DNA of 64,000 nucleotides. It comes from Leptobrachium leishanense. Lineage: Eukaryota > Chordata > Amphibia > Anura > Megophryidae. Positions 1-11,318 of the stretch are shown piece by piece. The stretch covers positions 328,643,119-328,707,118 of the forward strand of contig CM019066.1 of the NCBI GenBank assembly GCA_009667805.1. The letters run 5' to 3'. Positions within the stretch are counted from its first letter, which is position 1. Each line of letters opens with the position of its first letter. The position numbers and the translations under genes were made by a program. The notes under the pieces are model-generated. The model made no database searches and was not told where the DNA came from. It worked only from the letters and a program-made list of their open reading frames with translations.

Positions 1-605
1 GAGTTAACCCTATAGGGGAAAAGGGTGCTCTCCATTCGCCTGCTAATAAACCTGTAGGCTATTACCCTACCCCTAATCACATTGTAACAACACACACCTT
101 TTTTTAGTTTAATTCCTTTCCATGAACAAGTCTATCCCTTTCATATACTACAGCAGTTTGATCAACTAACACACTTCTCACATTCCACTTTATAAATCTT
201 TTCCATTTAATGCATTCATTAACCAGCCCTGAAAGGCTTCTGTCTGCACTTGGCATATGATGGCGCGCTATAAATAATATTACTCTATAAAAGAAAAACC
301 CTCCTACCCACTGATAAATAATGCATTTCTTCGACAAACCCCATTCTGCTGTTGACTGCTATTGTTTGTAGGCAATTCACGGTTAGCTTTTAGAGACCAC
401 TGGAGTTCATTCTGTTAATGCGTATTTCCAACTAATTCTAACAGTGCCTGAGGAGATTGTTTCTCCATGATACATTAGTGTTCTTACGAAACGATTTCTC
501 TAGGCTACACTATAAAAAATATTTATCAAACTCTCAAATTGAAACCAAAGCCACATAAACCTCATCTGTTCATCACCTATTCTTAGGGCATCGGTGTTAC
601 TAGAT
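1..605. other. Intergenic DNA, nothing recognised
   Basis: AT-rich, non-repetitive-looking sequence. I see no reading frame with protein-like composition, no terminal inverted repeat and no tandem array. Confidence 0.5.
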
Positions 606-608
606 TAT

Positions 609-1515
609 CAGGGTTATTCAAAGAGAATCGAAAAGCCACTGCACGTTCGGTGACTTTTCGTTCTCTTCAATTCGGTGTGATTTGGCGATCCCATTTCGGC
701 GACCCTGCGGTGTATTCAGCAAGCACCACAGGGTCGCCGTAATGCAGGGAAAAGTCGCCGCAAACCTGCCGAAAACTCACCGCAAAACGAGGGCGAACGC
801 ACACCGAAACCCGCAAAAACATCTGGATTAACCCGCCGAAGACGCCGGAGAAACCCCGAACAGGAGCCAATCACAGCGCAGAGCAGCCGCCGGAAAAAGC
901 CGACACCGCAGACGAAGGAGGTGAAGAAAAAAAACAAACAGTACGCTTAAATGTTTGAAAAGTGAAAAGCTGTTTGCAAACAAACCACTGAGCGAAAAGG
1001 TCTGAAATTTACATATGGGGTCCAATGTAATGATAATAAAAAGGGCGGTTAGAGAAAAAAGAAAAAACTATTTAAAAAAAGAAAAGAAAAAAAAATGTTT
1101 GCAAAAAAATCCCCAAAAATGCCTAAAAGGTCCTAAAAAATCTAAAGATAAAGAGACTTTTTACTGCAGAATATTACAATGAACAGTTTATTAGATATTG
1201 GATTAAAACGGGAACATTTTTAACATTGAAGCCTATGGGATTCGCCTGAATATACCTGCCGAATTAAACCACCGAATGGCAGGGCAATTCGGCAACTTTT
1301 CACTGCTGGGTTTTGCTCTCTGAATAGCCGAAGCATTGCTTCTCTATGGGTATTTCACTGCCCTCGAACAGGCAACGTATGTGCAGGCAATTCGCCAGCA
1401 TTTGGCGAACTGCCTGGTCTCTGAATAGACGAATGGCCAGGAAAGGTAACTGTACGCTGAATTTCAGCGTTCGGTTACCTTTCTCCAGCAATTCGGATCT
1501 CTTTGAATAACCCTG
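609..1515. mobile_element. Non-autonomous DNA transposon with CAGGGTTATTC ends, Harbinger-like 3-bp TSD
   Basis: The left end reads CAGGGTTATTCAAAGAGA and the right end is its complement, TCTTTGAATAACCCTG. The trinucleotide TAT stands on both sides (606-608 and 1516-1518). The 907 bp between hold no transposase. Subterminal blocks are rich in CGAATT and TTCGG words and fold back on each other. Related copies lie at 55956 and 56882, and a shorter family with almost the same termini lies at 21051, 32030 and 54851. The 3-bp duplication fits PIF/Harbinger elements, but the superfamily is inferred from ends and TSD only. Confidence 0.8.
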
Positions 1516-1518
1516 TAT

Positions 1519-1821
1519 CTCTTCCAACCATCAGCGCCTTTAAAATGTTATAGATACCAAGACTTCTGTACTGAAGGTACATCTAGATAGAGTCACTTAA
1601 GAATCAAAGGGAAAACATTCAGGGAAATTAATATATTTGGTGTTTGAGTAAGAGATGGCGTTTCATCTTTTCTCGTCTCTTTGGCGTTGCTCTTCATCAA
1701 AATAGTTAATAGAGAGGTCTCCCTCAGTGAATTCTCTTTCTTCTGTATGACCAGTGAACAGGGATGTCATGTTCTCCTTCATGCAGTGTGAAACCAGTAG
1801 TCAGTAGATCTTGGGAATCAG

Positions 1822-1853
<32 letters not shown>

Positions 1854-2072
1854 ACTCTAGTCTCTGACACTCTTTGAGGGATTTATCAAGATCTTCTATG
1901 TTGCATTTATTATAGGTGAGGAACCTGGGAAAATCAGCATTTTGGACACCGAACGCTCATTGAAGCTTCCTTTCCCTTACACAGTAGGAAGTTGAAAGGC
2001 ACTGAGCAATTCATGGATTCGGAATGGCTGCATACATCACATTCTATTTGTTCTGACCATTTTTGAAAATGT
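1519..2072. other. Intergenic DNA with a short TA-type microsatellite
   Basis: The only structure noticed is an alternating AT tract with CATA units near 1826-1856. No gene or element ends were recognised. Confidence 0.45.
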
Positions 2073-2660
2073 TTAAAGGAACACTCTAGGCTAAAAATCC
2101 CCCCTTTTTATTTACATTAAAATATACCTATTCCCTACCTAGTTATTCAGTATATATATATTTTTTTTAATGTAATACTTACCCTAAAAACCACTTGTTT
2201 CCAACGGCGTTTTTTTAAAAAAAAATTTATACTCACCTCCCTCCTCTTCCGCTCTCATCCTGTTACAGCTTGAACTTGGCTAATGGTTTACGTGAGAAGC
2301 GCCCATGCGCGCCTCTCACGTAAGCCAGCCAATCAGCAGGCTTCCTCTTCTTAGTTACGTGCAAGAGGATGCGTGCAACACTAATCAGCCGCTGCCGCCA
2401 GCTACTGCGGCGAGTTGGAGACGTCATCGCGCTGAAAGCGCGATGACGTCTCCTATCCGGCAATAGTCGGCAGAAGCAGGAAATATGAATCCCGCTCTGC
2501 TGACTGACAGCTAGGAGGGCGGAGTAAAGTCCTCCGCGTCTCTCAGCTGTTTTAGGTGATCGGCTGAGCGGAGGGAGGGGGGAAAGACAAGGGCATACTC
2601 AGGGCATCATGACCACCTAAAAAAGCTTAGGTGGTCATGTTGCCTAGAGTATCCCTTTAA
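2073..2660. mobile_element. T2-like MITE with TTAAAGGAACACTC ends
   Basis: The left terminus TTAAAGGAACACTCTAGGC pairs with the right terminus GCCTAGAGTATCCCTTTAA. The outer TTAA may be the target duplication. Termini of the form TTAAAGG are the hallmark of the T2 MITE family described in Xenopus. The interior holds a GC-rich palindrome around CGCCCATGCGCGCC and a second one containing GATGACGTC. Copies of the same element lie at 26085-26614 and 53825-54455. No coding capacity is visible. Confidence 0.8.
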
Positions 2661-3159
2661 CTGTATTAATCAATAGACTTGTCTTCTTTTCATAACAAAT
2701 TGCAGTTTGTCCCAATTGTTGCTAATTCCTTGATTGGAAAGCATTCCGAATTATGAATCACCATGACCTGAAATAATAATAACAAAAACTAACGGAAAAC
2801 ATTTGTTCATCTCGCTTTTTGAGTATTAACCTGCCCCTACCCCACTTTCTGGTATAGGTGGAGGGAAGGACGTTACCACATGGGATTTAAATGTTGAATT
2901 GCAGGGAGCCCTGAATCGAAATGAAAACAAGTAACAGAACTAATTAATCTGTAACAAACCGATCGATATGCAATATTTGGTTCCGACTTATTATTTGACA
3001 AAGACATTTTTGAGTCATGCACATTTCCAAAAATCAGTTGAAAATACAAAGTTAGGTTCAAAGTAACCTTTAGGTTATCGGTGCATCGAAAACAGTTATG
3101 TATAACTAATTATATAATCTACAAGGGTTGTAGTGGAGAACAAAAAGTGAGATAAAAAG
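2661..3159. other. Intergenic DNA, nothing recognised
   Basis: No gene, tandem array or element ends were seen. Confidence 0.45.
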
Positions 3160-3478
3160 CCTCCACACTATAATAAGTGTATTTATTATTGCAGAAGCCA
3201 CTTGCACATCATAGCAATTCGATGAATTGCATCCCAGAGCTCCTGTGCCACATTCCCCATATGCAGCAAGGAATTCTGGGTAAAATATGCAAATGACATC
3301 TGTCTCACTTTTATGCATCCTGGGTCTGTTATTACACAGAGCCCTAAAATCAATGCTATGCCACACTGTGGCTTTGTAGCAGAGATAAGGTTTATGCAAC
3401 TGGTCAAAGCCACTCCTAGGACAGCGCTGTTTCGGGTTTGTTGGACCCTCATCAGCTAGGAGCTAGGCATGATGGCCA
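3160..3478 (-). repeat. Retroelement-like relic carrying a hammerhead ribozyme at its 5' end
   Basis: Read on the minus strand, this segment begins with the hammerhead fold at 3468-3411 and continues for about 250 bases without convincing coding sequence. Hammerhead motifs at element ends are known from Penelope-like retroelements, small non-autonomous retrozymes and newt satellite 2. The segment could be a relic of one of these. Only the ribozyme supports the class; the borders are estimates. Confidence 0.5.
3411..3468 (-). ncRNA. Type I hammerhead ribozyme
   Basis: A self-cleaving RNA motif is readable on the minus strand. The 5' strand of stem I, CTCCTAG (3462-3456), is followed by the core CTGATGA (3455-3449). 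Stem II is GGGT (3448-3445) with ACCC (3437-3434), closing a 7-base loop. The core GAA follows (3433-3431), then the self-complementary ACAGCGCTGT as stem III (3430-3421), the cleavage base C (3420), and CTAGGAG (3419-3413), which closes stem I with seven pairs. Beyond a small internal loop, GCC (3468-3466) can pair with GGC on the other strand (just past 3412). All invariant bases are present, with A15.1 paired to U16.1 and C at position 17. Cleavage would fall between 3420 and 3419. This is read directly from sequence; activity is inferred. Confidence 0.85.
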
Positions 3479-3658
3479 GTTGCAGTGGATGCTTGGGACC
3501 CACAGGGCAATCAGTATATAAACATAACTTAATATATTACATGAAAATACCCCTTTAACCCCTTCACTGTGTAACTGGTGCTGTAGCGCTCACACAAGAG
3601 TAGCGAGGTTGAGATCTTTTTGGACAGAAATATCTGCTTGATGGTAGCAAAATACACA

Positions 3659-4258
3659 GGGCCATATTGCATTCCTCGCGCAAATGGTTTTGTCCTCACG
3701 CAAAAGCGCATTTGCGCGAGGACAAAAGCATTTGCGCAGAACGTTGTATTTCAATGTTCGCACAAACGATGCGCGTTATTTGACGCGGATGGACTTGCGC
3801 GAGCGTGATGAACTGTGCGCGTCCTATACTTAACATTGTGAGTGCAAATTCGTTACGCGGATGGTATTTCAATAGATGCGCAACTTCCTACGAACGACGT
3901 TTGCGTGCATAATTTTAACGTCTTTGAAAACTCGGTGGTAACAGCAAATCTGAACATTCTGGCTGAAACCAAATACACCAGCACGAAAAAAAAAATACAG
4001 CACAGTATAGTTACACATTCAACACATACCCAAACAAAAAAAATTGTGAATTTGTGCTTTTTTTTTTATTGCTGCAGGATATATACTCAGATTTATTTTG
4101 ACAGGCGCAAAAATATTAGTGTGTCAATTAAGGTTCTTAATTCTGATTGGCTGAATCCCGTGAAAAAAACAGTCCGCGCACTGATTTACATGCGCAACGT
4201 TACTGCACGCGTATTACACTTCGTTTTGCGCGACATTTTTACTAACGTTATTACCCCG
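3659..4258. mobile_element. MITE of the GGGCC-ATTAC family, right end uncertain
   Basis: The left end GGGCCATATTGCATTCCTCG resembles the ends of elements at 28082 and 51516 (GGGC..TATTACA). The interior is rich in GCGCAA words shared with the 51516 copy, including the run with CGCGCAAA. The right end near 4258 is diverged and abuts the hAT insertion at 4264. An open frame of about 170 codons at 3842-4363 runs across the border into that hAT and is not a gene. Confidence 0.55.
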
Positions 4259-4263
4259 ATAAG

Positions 4264-5584
4264 CAGTGGCGTCACTAGGGTTGGTGTCACCCGGTGCGGT
4301 AACTTATGGTGTCATCCCCCCCCCGAGTTATACGGATTTTTTTTTAACTGCTCTTACTCCTAAATCAGTACTCCCATATAACACTGAATACTCATACCCA
4401 CAGCGTACATTACTGTGAGGTTTATTGCTGTGGAGCTCTCTCATATGCTCACACAAATTTTTGCCAACTGCCAGCAAGTACGGTGCCTGTTCGAAGGCAG
4501 TGAAAGCACACATGGATATATATTGCCCCCAGCAGCTCTGGATATATTGCCCCCAGCAGCTCTGGATATATTGCCCCCAGCAGCTCATCCATGGATATAT
4601 ATTGCCCCAGCTCACATATGGATATATTGCGCCTCAGCTCACATATGGATATATTGCCCCAGACCTTCTCACACATGGATATATTGCCCCAGACCAGCTC
4701 ACACATGGATATTGCCCCAGCTCTCATGGATATGCCCCCAGCACACATGGATATTGCCCCTAGCACACATGGATACTGCCCCAGCTCCTGGATAATGCCA
4801 CAGCTCCTGGATATGCCCCAGCTCATGGATAATGCCCCCAGCTCATGGATAATGCCCCAGCTCATGGATAATGCCCCCAGCTCATGGATAATGCCCCAGC
4901 TCATGGATATGCCCCCCAGCTCATAGATACTGCCCCAGCTCATGGATAATGCACCCAGCTCATGGAAAATGCCCCACCTCATGGATATGCCCCAGCTCAT
5001 GGATATTGCCCCAGCTCATGGATATGCCCCAGCTCATGGATAATGCCCCAGCTCATGGATATTGCCCCAGCTCATGGATAATGCCCCCAGCTCATGGATA
5101 ATGCCCCAGCTCATGGATATTGCCCCCAGCTCATGGATAATGCCCCAGCTCATGGATACTGCCCCATCTCATGGATAATGCCCCCAGCTCATGGATATGC
5201 CCCAGCTCCTGGATATTGCCCCAGCTCATGGATAATGCCCCAGCACATGGATATGCCCCAGCTCATGGATATGCCCCAGCAGCTCATGGATAATACCCCC
5301 AGCTCACCTCCTGCACCGCGTGTTCGCTCCCTCTGAGTGTCTGGCGGCATGGAGCTTGGGCTCTCGCCTGGGGGAGCCACGTGACCATCCGCAATCTCAC
5401 GAGAACTCGGCTGGTGACGTGTTTCCCCCAGGCGAGCGCCGAAGCTGCATAGCTTTGGACGCTCGCAGGGAGCGAACACGCTGTGCAGGGTGAGACACCC
5501 GCCCTTAGGGTGATGGTGTCACCCTAAGGGCGGGTGTCACCTGGTGCGGGCCGCACCCCCCACCCCCACGTAGCGACGCCCCTG
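4264..5584 (+). mobile_element. hAT-type non-autonomous transposon with internal minisatellite
   Basis: The ends CAGTGGCGTCACTA and TAGCGACGCCCCTG are inverted repeats, extended by the shared motif GGTGTCACC. An exact 8-bp target duplication, CCGATAAG, flanks the element (4256-4263 and 5585-5592), the hallmark of hAT transposition. Order inside: left end, a block with TTATTGCTGTGGAGCTC (about 4385-4445), a tandem array (4500-5310), a GC-rich palindrome around CTCACGAGA (5310-5490), right end. No transposase is present, so mobilisation by an autonomous hAT is inferred. Confidence 0.9.
4500..5310 (+). repeat. Minisatellite, GCCCCAGCTCATGGATA motif
   Basis: Degenerate tandem array with unit length changing along its course. 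Near the left it has 24-bp units (GGATATATTGCCCCCAGCAG type), then units with CTCACATATGGATATATTG, then 17-19-bp units of GGATAATGCCCCAGCTCAT type. Because many units lack stops, long reading frames run through it in both directions; these are not genes. The same motif builds the arrays at 19195, 32750 (reverse) and 60165 (reverse). Confidence 0.9.
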
Positions 5585-5592
5585 CCGATAAG

Positions 5593-6226
5593 GCTGTAGA
5601 TAGTACACCAGAGCGAGATGGGAATATCCCCAAGAAGCGAGTAAAACCCCAAGCAGCCTGCATAGGGTTAAACCAATGACGCACAGTACTAGCAACCGCT
5701 ATAGCAGGTAACATGAGAATGGTCAAAGACAAGCCAGGTCAAAATCAGGAGCAGGAATCGTAGACGTAAATGGGTCGGCAACGTAAACAGCAATGAATAC
5801 AATAGAAAGCGATGCGGGAACAGAACTCCACGTCAGGGCGATGAGGCAACTTCTTGCACCCTGCTTTAACCTCGGCGACTCCTCGTGACCACACCAGGCC
5901 CCGCCCCCTCAGACGCCGCTCGGCCATTACAAGGTGCTGGCACTCGACCAGCCAGTGGCACCGACACCATGCCCAGACCCCCCAGGAAGCACAGAAGGGG
6001 CTGAGGATGTAACACACGGCCAAGCGATTTTGGTTGAAAAAATGCTATCATAACAATTTATTTGAAATATAGGTTGTGAAGTTATTAATTTTAACATGGG
6101 GCCTACTTAAGTGGGTCTTGGATGCATAGTCCCCGAGATTGATTTATATCTGTCAAAGTACTCACTGTATTATATAACAAGGAAAAAAGGTGTCATCTGC
6201 GCTCGTTTCTATGTGTTCCATGTACA
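5593..6226. other. Intergenic DNA, nothing recognised
   Basis: A modestly GC-rich stretch at 5820-6000 is the only compositional feature. No element ends or coding signal were recognised. Confidence 0.4.
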
Positions 6227-6623
6227 ACAAAACTGAGGTTTTTCTTTGTTTCAATGGCCATTGCAACGTAAGTTCACTCGCCACTTCACGGCACCTCTTT
6301 ACAGAGTGAGTACCTAAGGCAACGCCATTTCTTCTGTATTTATATATATCATGCTTGTAACACCAGTCCGTCGTTCTGCAGCTGTTCCTCTTTCCATGTT
6401 TTTGTTTTTAATCCCAAATGGGAAGTGTTTGGTGCGTGTATAAATAAAACCCACCATATCTTTGCCTCTCCTTGGCTGAAAAGCAGCAGGAGAGGCTTGG
6501 AGCTGCTCAGTAGAGCGGCCTTTTGGTACATGTTAGGTACTCACTCTGTAAAGAGGTGCCGTGAAGTGGCGAGTGAGCTTACGTTGCAATGGCCATTGAA
6601 ACAAACAAAAACCTCAGTTTTGT
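6227..6623. mobile_element. MITE-like element with about 95-bp terminal inverted repeats
   Basis: The left arm (6227-6322) starts ACAAAACTGAGGTTTTTCTT and contains GGCCATTGCAACGTAAG and CACTTCACGGCACCTC. The right arm (6531-6623) is its complement and ends CCTCAGTTTTGT. About 200 bp separate the arms. No clear target duplication was found. A diverged piece of the right arm seems to recur near 50581-50650 (GAGGTGCC..GGCGAGCTTA..AATGGCCATT). The right arm touches the start of the L1 relic. Confidence 0.65.
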
Positions 6624-6635
6624 GCGGAGACAGGC

Positions 6636-7501
6636 TTGGACTCGGACCCAGGGGGGTCCCAACCAGCGTCTAGAGCTGATATCAGTCAGATTTTGGCCAG
6701 GATGGGTGACATGCAGGCGAGTCTGGCGATGGACGTAGCCAAAATAGCCACGGAGGTACGTGCGGAAGTGGGGGCCTTGGGCCTACGCATTGGGGAACTG
6801 GAGGACGGCACAGGGGACCTCGTGGCGGCTCACAATACGCTGGCGCGCACGACTGACACATTATCTCACCGCATGGACCGTTTGGAACTTGCCCTTGAGG
6901 ATGTCGCCAATAGATCACGCTGCAACAACATACGCCTGCGGGGATTGCCCGAGTCTATACAGACGCGTGAGCTACACGAGACGGTGTTGGGCCTTCTTAA
7001 ACGCTTGGTTCCGGAGGTGCCCCCGGCCAGGCTACTCATGGACAGGATTCACAGAGCACTGAGAGCTCCCCGGGCTGACTCCCAACAACCGCGCGATGTC
7101 ATATTTCGCCTTCATTATTACACAGTTAAGGAGGAAGTCATGCGCAAAAGCATGAAGAAGTAAAGCTCGCCCTGTTTCAGGATCTGGCACCGGAGACCTT
7201 GCAGCGTCGAAGGGCCTGGCGCCCCATCACAGCCCACCTGGGCCGTCATAACATCCGCTATGCCTGGGGCTTCCCGTTCAAGCTCTTGGCCTTCGCTGGC
7301 GGTAAAACTTCAACTCTAACCTTACAATCTGACCCGCAGCAATTCTTCACCCGCCTGGATTGCCCACCTTTACCGGACGCTGGTAACCTGTTCTCGTCCC
7401 CCTCTCTGGCACCTCCGCTCATACCACGCTGGGAGAAGGTCCCCTCCCGGGTTCGAGAGGAGGGGGACAGGGATGAGAAGATGGGGAGAACCCGGCGGTG
7501 A
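6636..7501 (+). pseudogene. L1/Tx1-type LINE ORF1 relic
   Basis: The first frame (6636-7163) has a heptad-like segment, then RSRCNNIRLRGLPE near residues 95-108 and a DRIHRAL motif. These are typical of the RNA-binding domain of L1-group ORF1 proteins, which coat the element RNA as a chaperone. A frameshift near 7160 moves the C-terminal part (RRRAWRPITAHL and following) to another frame that ends at 7501. The product is therefore broken. It lies directly 5' of the ORF2 relic on the same strand, the standard LINE order. The 5' part of the element is not recognisable, so the copy may be truncated. Confidence 0.8.
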
Positions 7502-7977
7502 TATTTTTATTTTTCTTGCCCACATGGTCTCAGGTGGCTGCATTAGTTGAGTTGTGAATGTTCACCAATTACCATATAACCCCGTAATGTTAGGCTATCA
7601 ATGTTCATGATAATGGTGGGGATACTGTCGTTGATGTAAGGTTTCGTAGCACTGTTTTTAGGTCGTTTTTTCATGCTCCGTTGCTTGATCGGTGACGTCC
7701 GTTCTGCGATCCTACTGGTCTTCAACCAGGGTTGCGTCTCCTTTCTGACCATCCCCATGGTCGTTCCGGCAATGGATAAGTCCGGAAGTTTTTTCTCTCA
7801 TTTTTTCTTTTATGTGTCTTCTTCTTTTCTATCCTATTTTCCTCCCCTTTCTCACCTCCTAGTCACTTGTCCCTCTGCTCCCTCTATCTTCCTCCCCCCC
7901 AACTGGGTCCTTAGGGGTGCTGCCCTGCCCTGTGTCCCTGTTCTGGCCTGCCCGTGGCGTTCCCCTCCACTCCACTC
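7502..7977 (+). other. Inter-ORF spacer of the L1/Tx1 relic
   Basis: Pyrimidine-rich spacer between ORF1 and ORF2 of the LINE. No separate gene is supported. Confidence 0.5.
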
Positions 7978-10135
7978 ATGATTCCTGATTGCCATATATT
8001 GTCCCAAAATGTTAAGGGACTGAATTCCCCTACGAAGAGGAGATTGGTCCTCCGAGAACTAAAACGCGCACAATGTCAGATAGCATTCCTGCAGGAAACG
8101 CATTTTGCCCGGGCACGCCAGTTCAGCCTCACAGACCATACCTTCCCTCGCTCCTTTTTTGCTTCCTGCACCAGTAAACGTCGGGGGGTTGCGATTTTAT
8201 TGCATAAATCATGGCAGGTGACGGTTCAGCATGTGGACAGAGATGATGAGGGCAGATATATTTTGATCCGGTGGACTGTTTTTAATGTGGCTATCTCTTT
8301 GCTGAATGTTTATGCCCCCAACACCCCGGAAGATTCTTTCTGGGCCCACCTTGCGACGCTCCTACAGTTAACGGAAGGTTCCTTTCTGATCATGGGGGGG
8401 GACTTTAACGCGGCCCCTGCGCCAGCAATTGACAGGAAATCCGGAGCGCTAGGTACCAGAACTGCAGTATCTCCTCAGGATGCGCTGCTAGCTAGGTTTA
8501 TAAACAACGCGCAGCTGCTCGACGTTTGGCGACTCCATTACCCAGGTGACCACGATTTCTCCTTTTATTCCCACCCTCACTCCTCATATTCGAGGATAGA
8601 CCTGTTCTTGTTGCCAGCCAGGACGATCCCATTGACTACCCGTACGGCGATCGGCTCAATTAGTTGGTCTGATCATGCGCCCGTGTCTGTATGGGTGAGA
8701 CTACCGGGAACTCGCCCGGGTTGGTCCTGGCGCCTCAATTCTTCCATCTTACAATCGGCTGCAGTGATGGAAGAAGTCTCTGCCCATCTGGACAGATACT
8801 TTGAGGAGAATGACCTAGACGACATTGGACCTGACTCCTTATGGCTGGCCCATAAGGCGGTCATACGAGGCCACCTGATACAGATTGGTAGCAGGCTGAA
8901 GAAGGAGAGGACGCGTCTGCTGGTGGAACTCCAGGAAAGGCTGGCTGACCGGGAGACAGCACACAAGTCCACTCACTCTCAGGCTGATTTTGATGCCCTT
9001 GCAACAGTACGCCAGGAACTCCCATCTGCCCTATTGACAGATGTGGCCCGGTCCTTAGCTTGGACCAGGCGGACCTTTTATGAATACTCTGACAAGGCAC
9101 ACACTATGTTGGCGCGCAAACTAAGGAACCAAACTAGATCCAAATTGGTGACCTCGGCCCATACGCCCCAGGGTTTGATCACTACTATCCCCAGCGAGGT
9201 AAACCAGATCTTTACTGCATACTTTGAGCAATTATACAACCACTCCCCGGATCACTCCCTCCGAAATCCGGACCATGTGCGGGAGGTGCGGGAATTCCTG
9301 GCCTCATGGAAGGGTCCGGAGCTCCCCCCCTCTTGCTGGAGGGGCTAGGGTCGGAGGTCTCAGAGGCCGAAGTTGCATCAGTGATTAAACAAATGAAACC
9401 CCATAAGGCCCCTGGTCCGGACGGTTTCACAGCTTTTTACTATAAAAAGTTCTCTCCCCACTTGAGCAAATATCTAGTTAAACTATATAATGGAATTTTG
9501 GAGGGGGGGCCGGTGCCTCCGGATTTCCTCCGATCCGATGTGATTTTGATTCCTAAAGAGGGCAAAGACCCTTCCTACCCCCACAACAATAGACCAATCT
9601 CTCTACTGAATGTTGATTATAAGATATTTATGAAAATTCTGGCCAACAGACTGGGAACAATTCTCCCCTCCATTATTCACCCGGACCAGGTCGGGTTCAT
9701 TCCCACGAGGCAGGCATACGAAAATACAAGGAGAAACGTGGTCCTGATCGAGAGAGCTCGCGAGACGGGGACGCCTTCTCTGCTCCTCTCTCTGGATGCG
9801 GAGAAGGCATTCGACAGGGTGGGCTGGCCTTACTTGTTTCACCTACTGGAGCATTGGGGTTTTCCCCCTAGCTTTTGCGCAGCTATCCGGGTCCTTTATG
9901 ACTCCCCCCTTACGAAAATAATCACCACGGGGGCCTCCCCGGAATCCTTCCCCATAGGTAACGGAACACGGCAGGGATGTCCCCTGTCACCCATGCTCTT
10001 CGCTCTGGCCCTTGAGCCCCTGCTGGATAAATTACGGTCCTCCACGTCCATCACGGGTTTACAGGTTGGAGGGGAGGAATTCCTGGTGTCAGCATATGCG
10101 GACGACCTTCTCCTGACCATCACGGACCCGGTCCA

Positions 10136-11318
10136 CAGCGGCGTAGCATGGGTTGTCAGTGCCCGGGGCAAGGCAAGAATTGTGGGCCCCCCCAACCTGT
10201 GGACACGGTAACACACCATGATTCCCTGACACCAGTAGAGTATTGACCCCCTTACCCCACAAGCACATGTATTGTATATTAACAATACTTATATAATAAA
10301 AAATGAAGCACACATGCCCCCCCACGTTGCGCCACTGCTACCAGTCACCCTGTCCCAGTATACCCTATCATAGTTCCACTCTCACACTATACCCATTCAC
10401 GCTCTTCCAGTACCCCTAGTCACCCTCTCCCTCCAAGAACCCCAGTCACTCTCAGTACCCCCACATTCTCCCAATACCCCAGCCACTCTCTCTCCAAGTA
10501 CCCACAGTCACTTCCTCCCAGTACCCCAGTCACTCTCCAAGTACCCCACGTTTTCCCAGTACCCCCAGTCTCTCTCTCTCCATGTACCGCAGTCACTCTC
10601 TCTCCCAGTACCCCCAGTTACTCCCTCACAGTACCCCCCAATCACTCACTCTCTCCCAGTACTCCCAGTCACTCACTCTCTCTCTATTTCTCTCTCCAAG
10701 TACCCCCACTTTCTCTCAGTACCCCAGTCACTCTCTCTCTCTCTCTGATATTCCGTCACTCTCTCCCAGTATCCCCAGTCATTCTCTCCCTGAACCTAAA
10801 GTTACCCTCTCCCTGTATCCCATCACTGTGTGGTGGTCACGCTGCTTTGGTGTCATACAGTGTCACCTACCTGCGTGGAGTTGCTGGTGGCCGGGGGTGG
10901 GGGAGCTGTCCAGGGGGCTTAGTGGAGACCGGATTTTGACTGTGCTGCAGGGCAGGCGCCTCCCTCCCTTGTTCCCGTTCAGTGACTGCAGGGCTGCCAG
11001 TGGCGGGGGGCTGAAACAGGGCTTCAAGGGGGGCTGACAAGCATGGTACAGGGTGTTCCATTGAATAATGCTGCGGTGCTTCATGTGACTCATGTCAGCG
11101 TTAAGGAGGAGTCGGAACAGGACCAGAATTTTATGTCCTGGTCCTCCCTTCTGGAAGCTGAGTGCTAAGTCACCGCCGGCGTGGCAAAACTGACGGACAC
11201 CTTGCTGATCCCTGCTGGAAAATATTAGTGGTTCAAATTTCTTTTGAAATTTTGCACCCCCTAAGAAAATTGTGCCCGGGGCGACCGCCCCCGAGGCACA
11301 CCCCACGCTACGCCACTG
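10136..11318. mobile_element. hAT-type non-autonomous transposon inside the LINE
   Basis: The ends CAGCGGCGTAGCATGGG and CCCACGCTACGCCACTG are inverted repeats. The 8-bp duplication CCGGTCCA stands at 10128-10135 and 11319-11326. Removing the element plus one duplication restores the LINE reading frame, which proves the order of insertion. The interior holds a tandem array (10380-10830) and no transposase. A 231-codon minus-strand frame at 10863-11558 runs out of the element into the LINE and is not a gene. Confidence 0.92.
10380..10830 (+). repeat. Degenerate minisatellite, TACCCCCAGTCACTCTCTC motif
   Basis: About 20-25-bp units of the type CAGTACCCCCAGTCACTCTC recur with indels and short CT expansions. 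The array lies wholly within the hAT element, as in other hAT elements of this window, but its unit is unrelated to the GCCCCAGCTCA motif. Confidence 0.8.

Noticed and set aside
3842..4363. A 173-codon plus-strand frame
   Set aside because: It runs from one MITE across a target duplication into a hAT element and has no protein-family resemblance.
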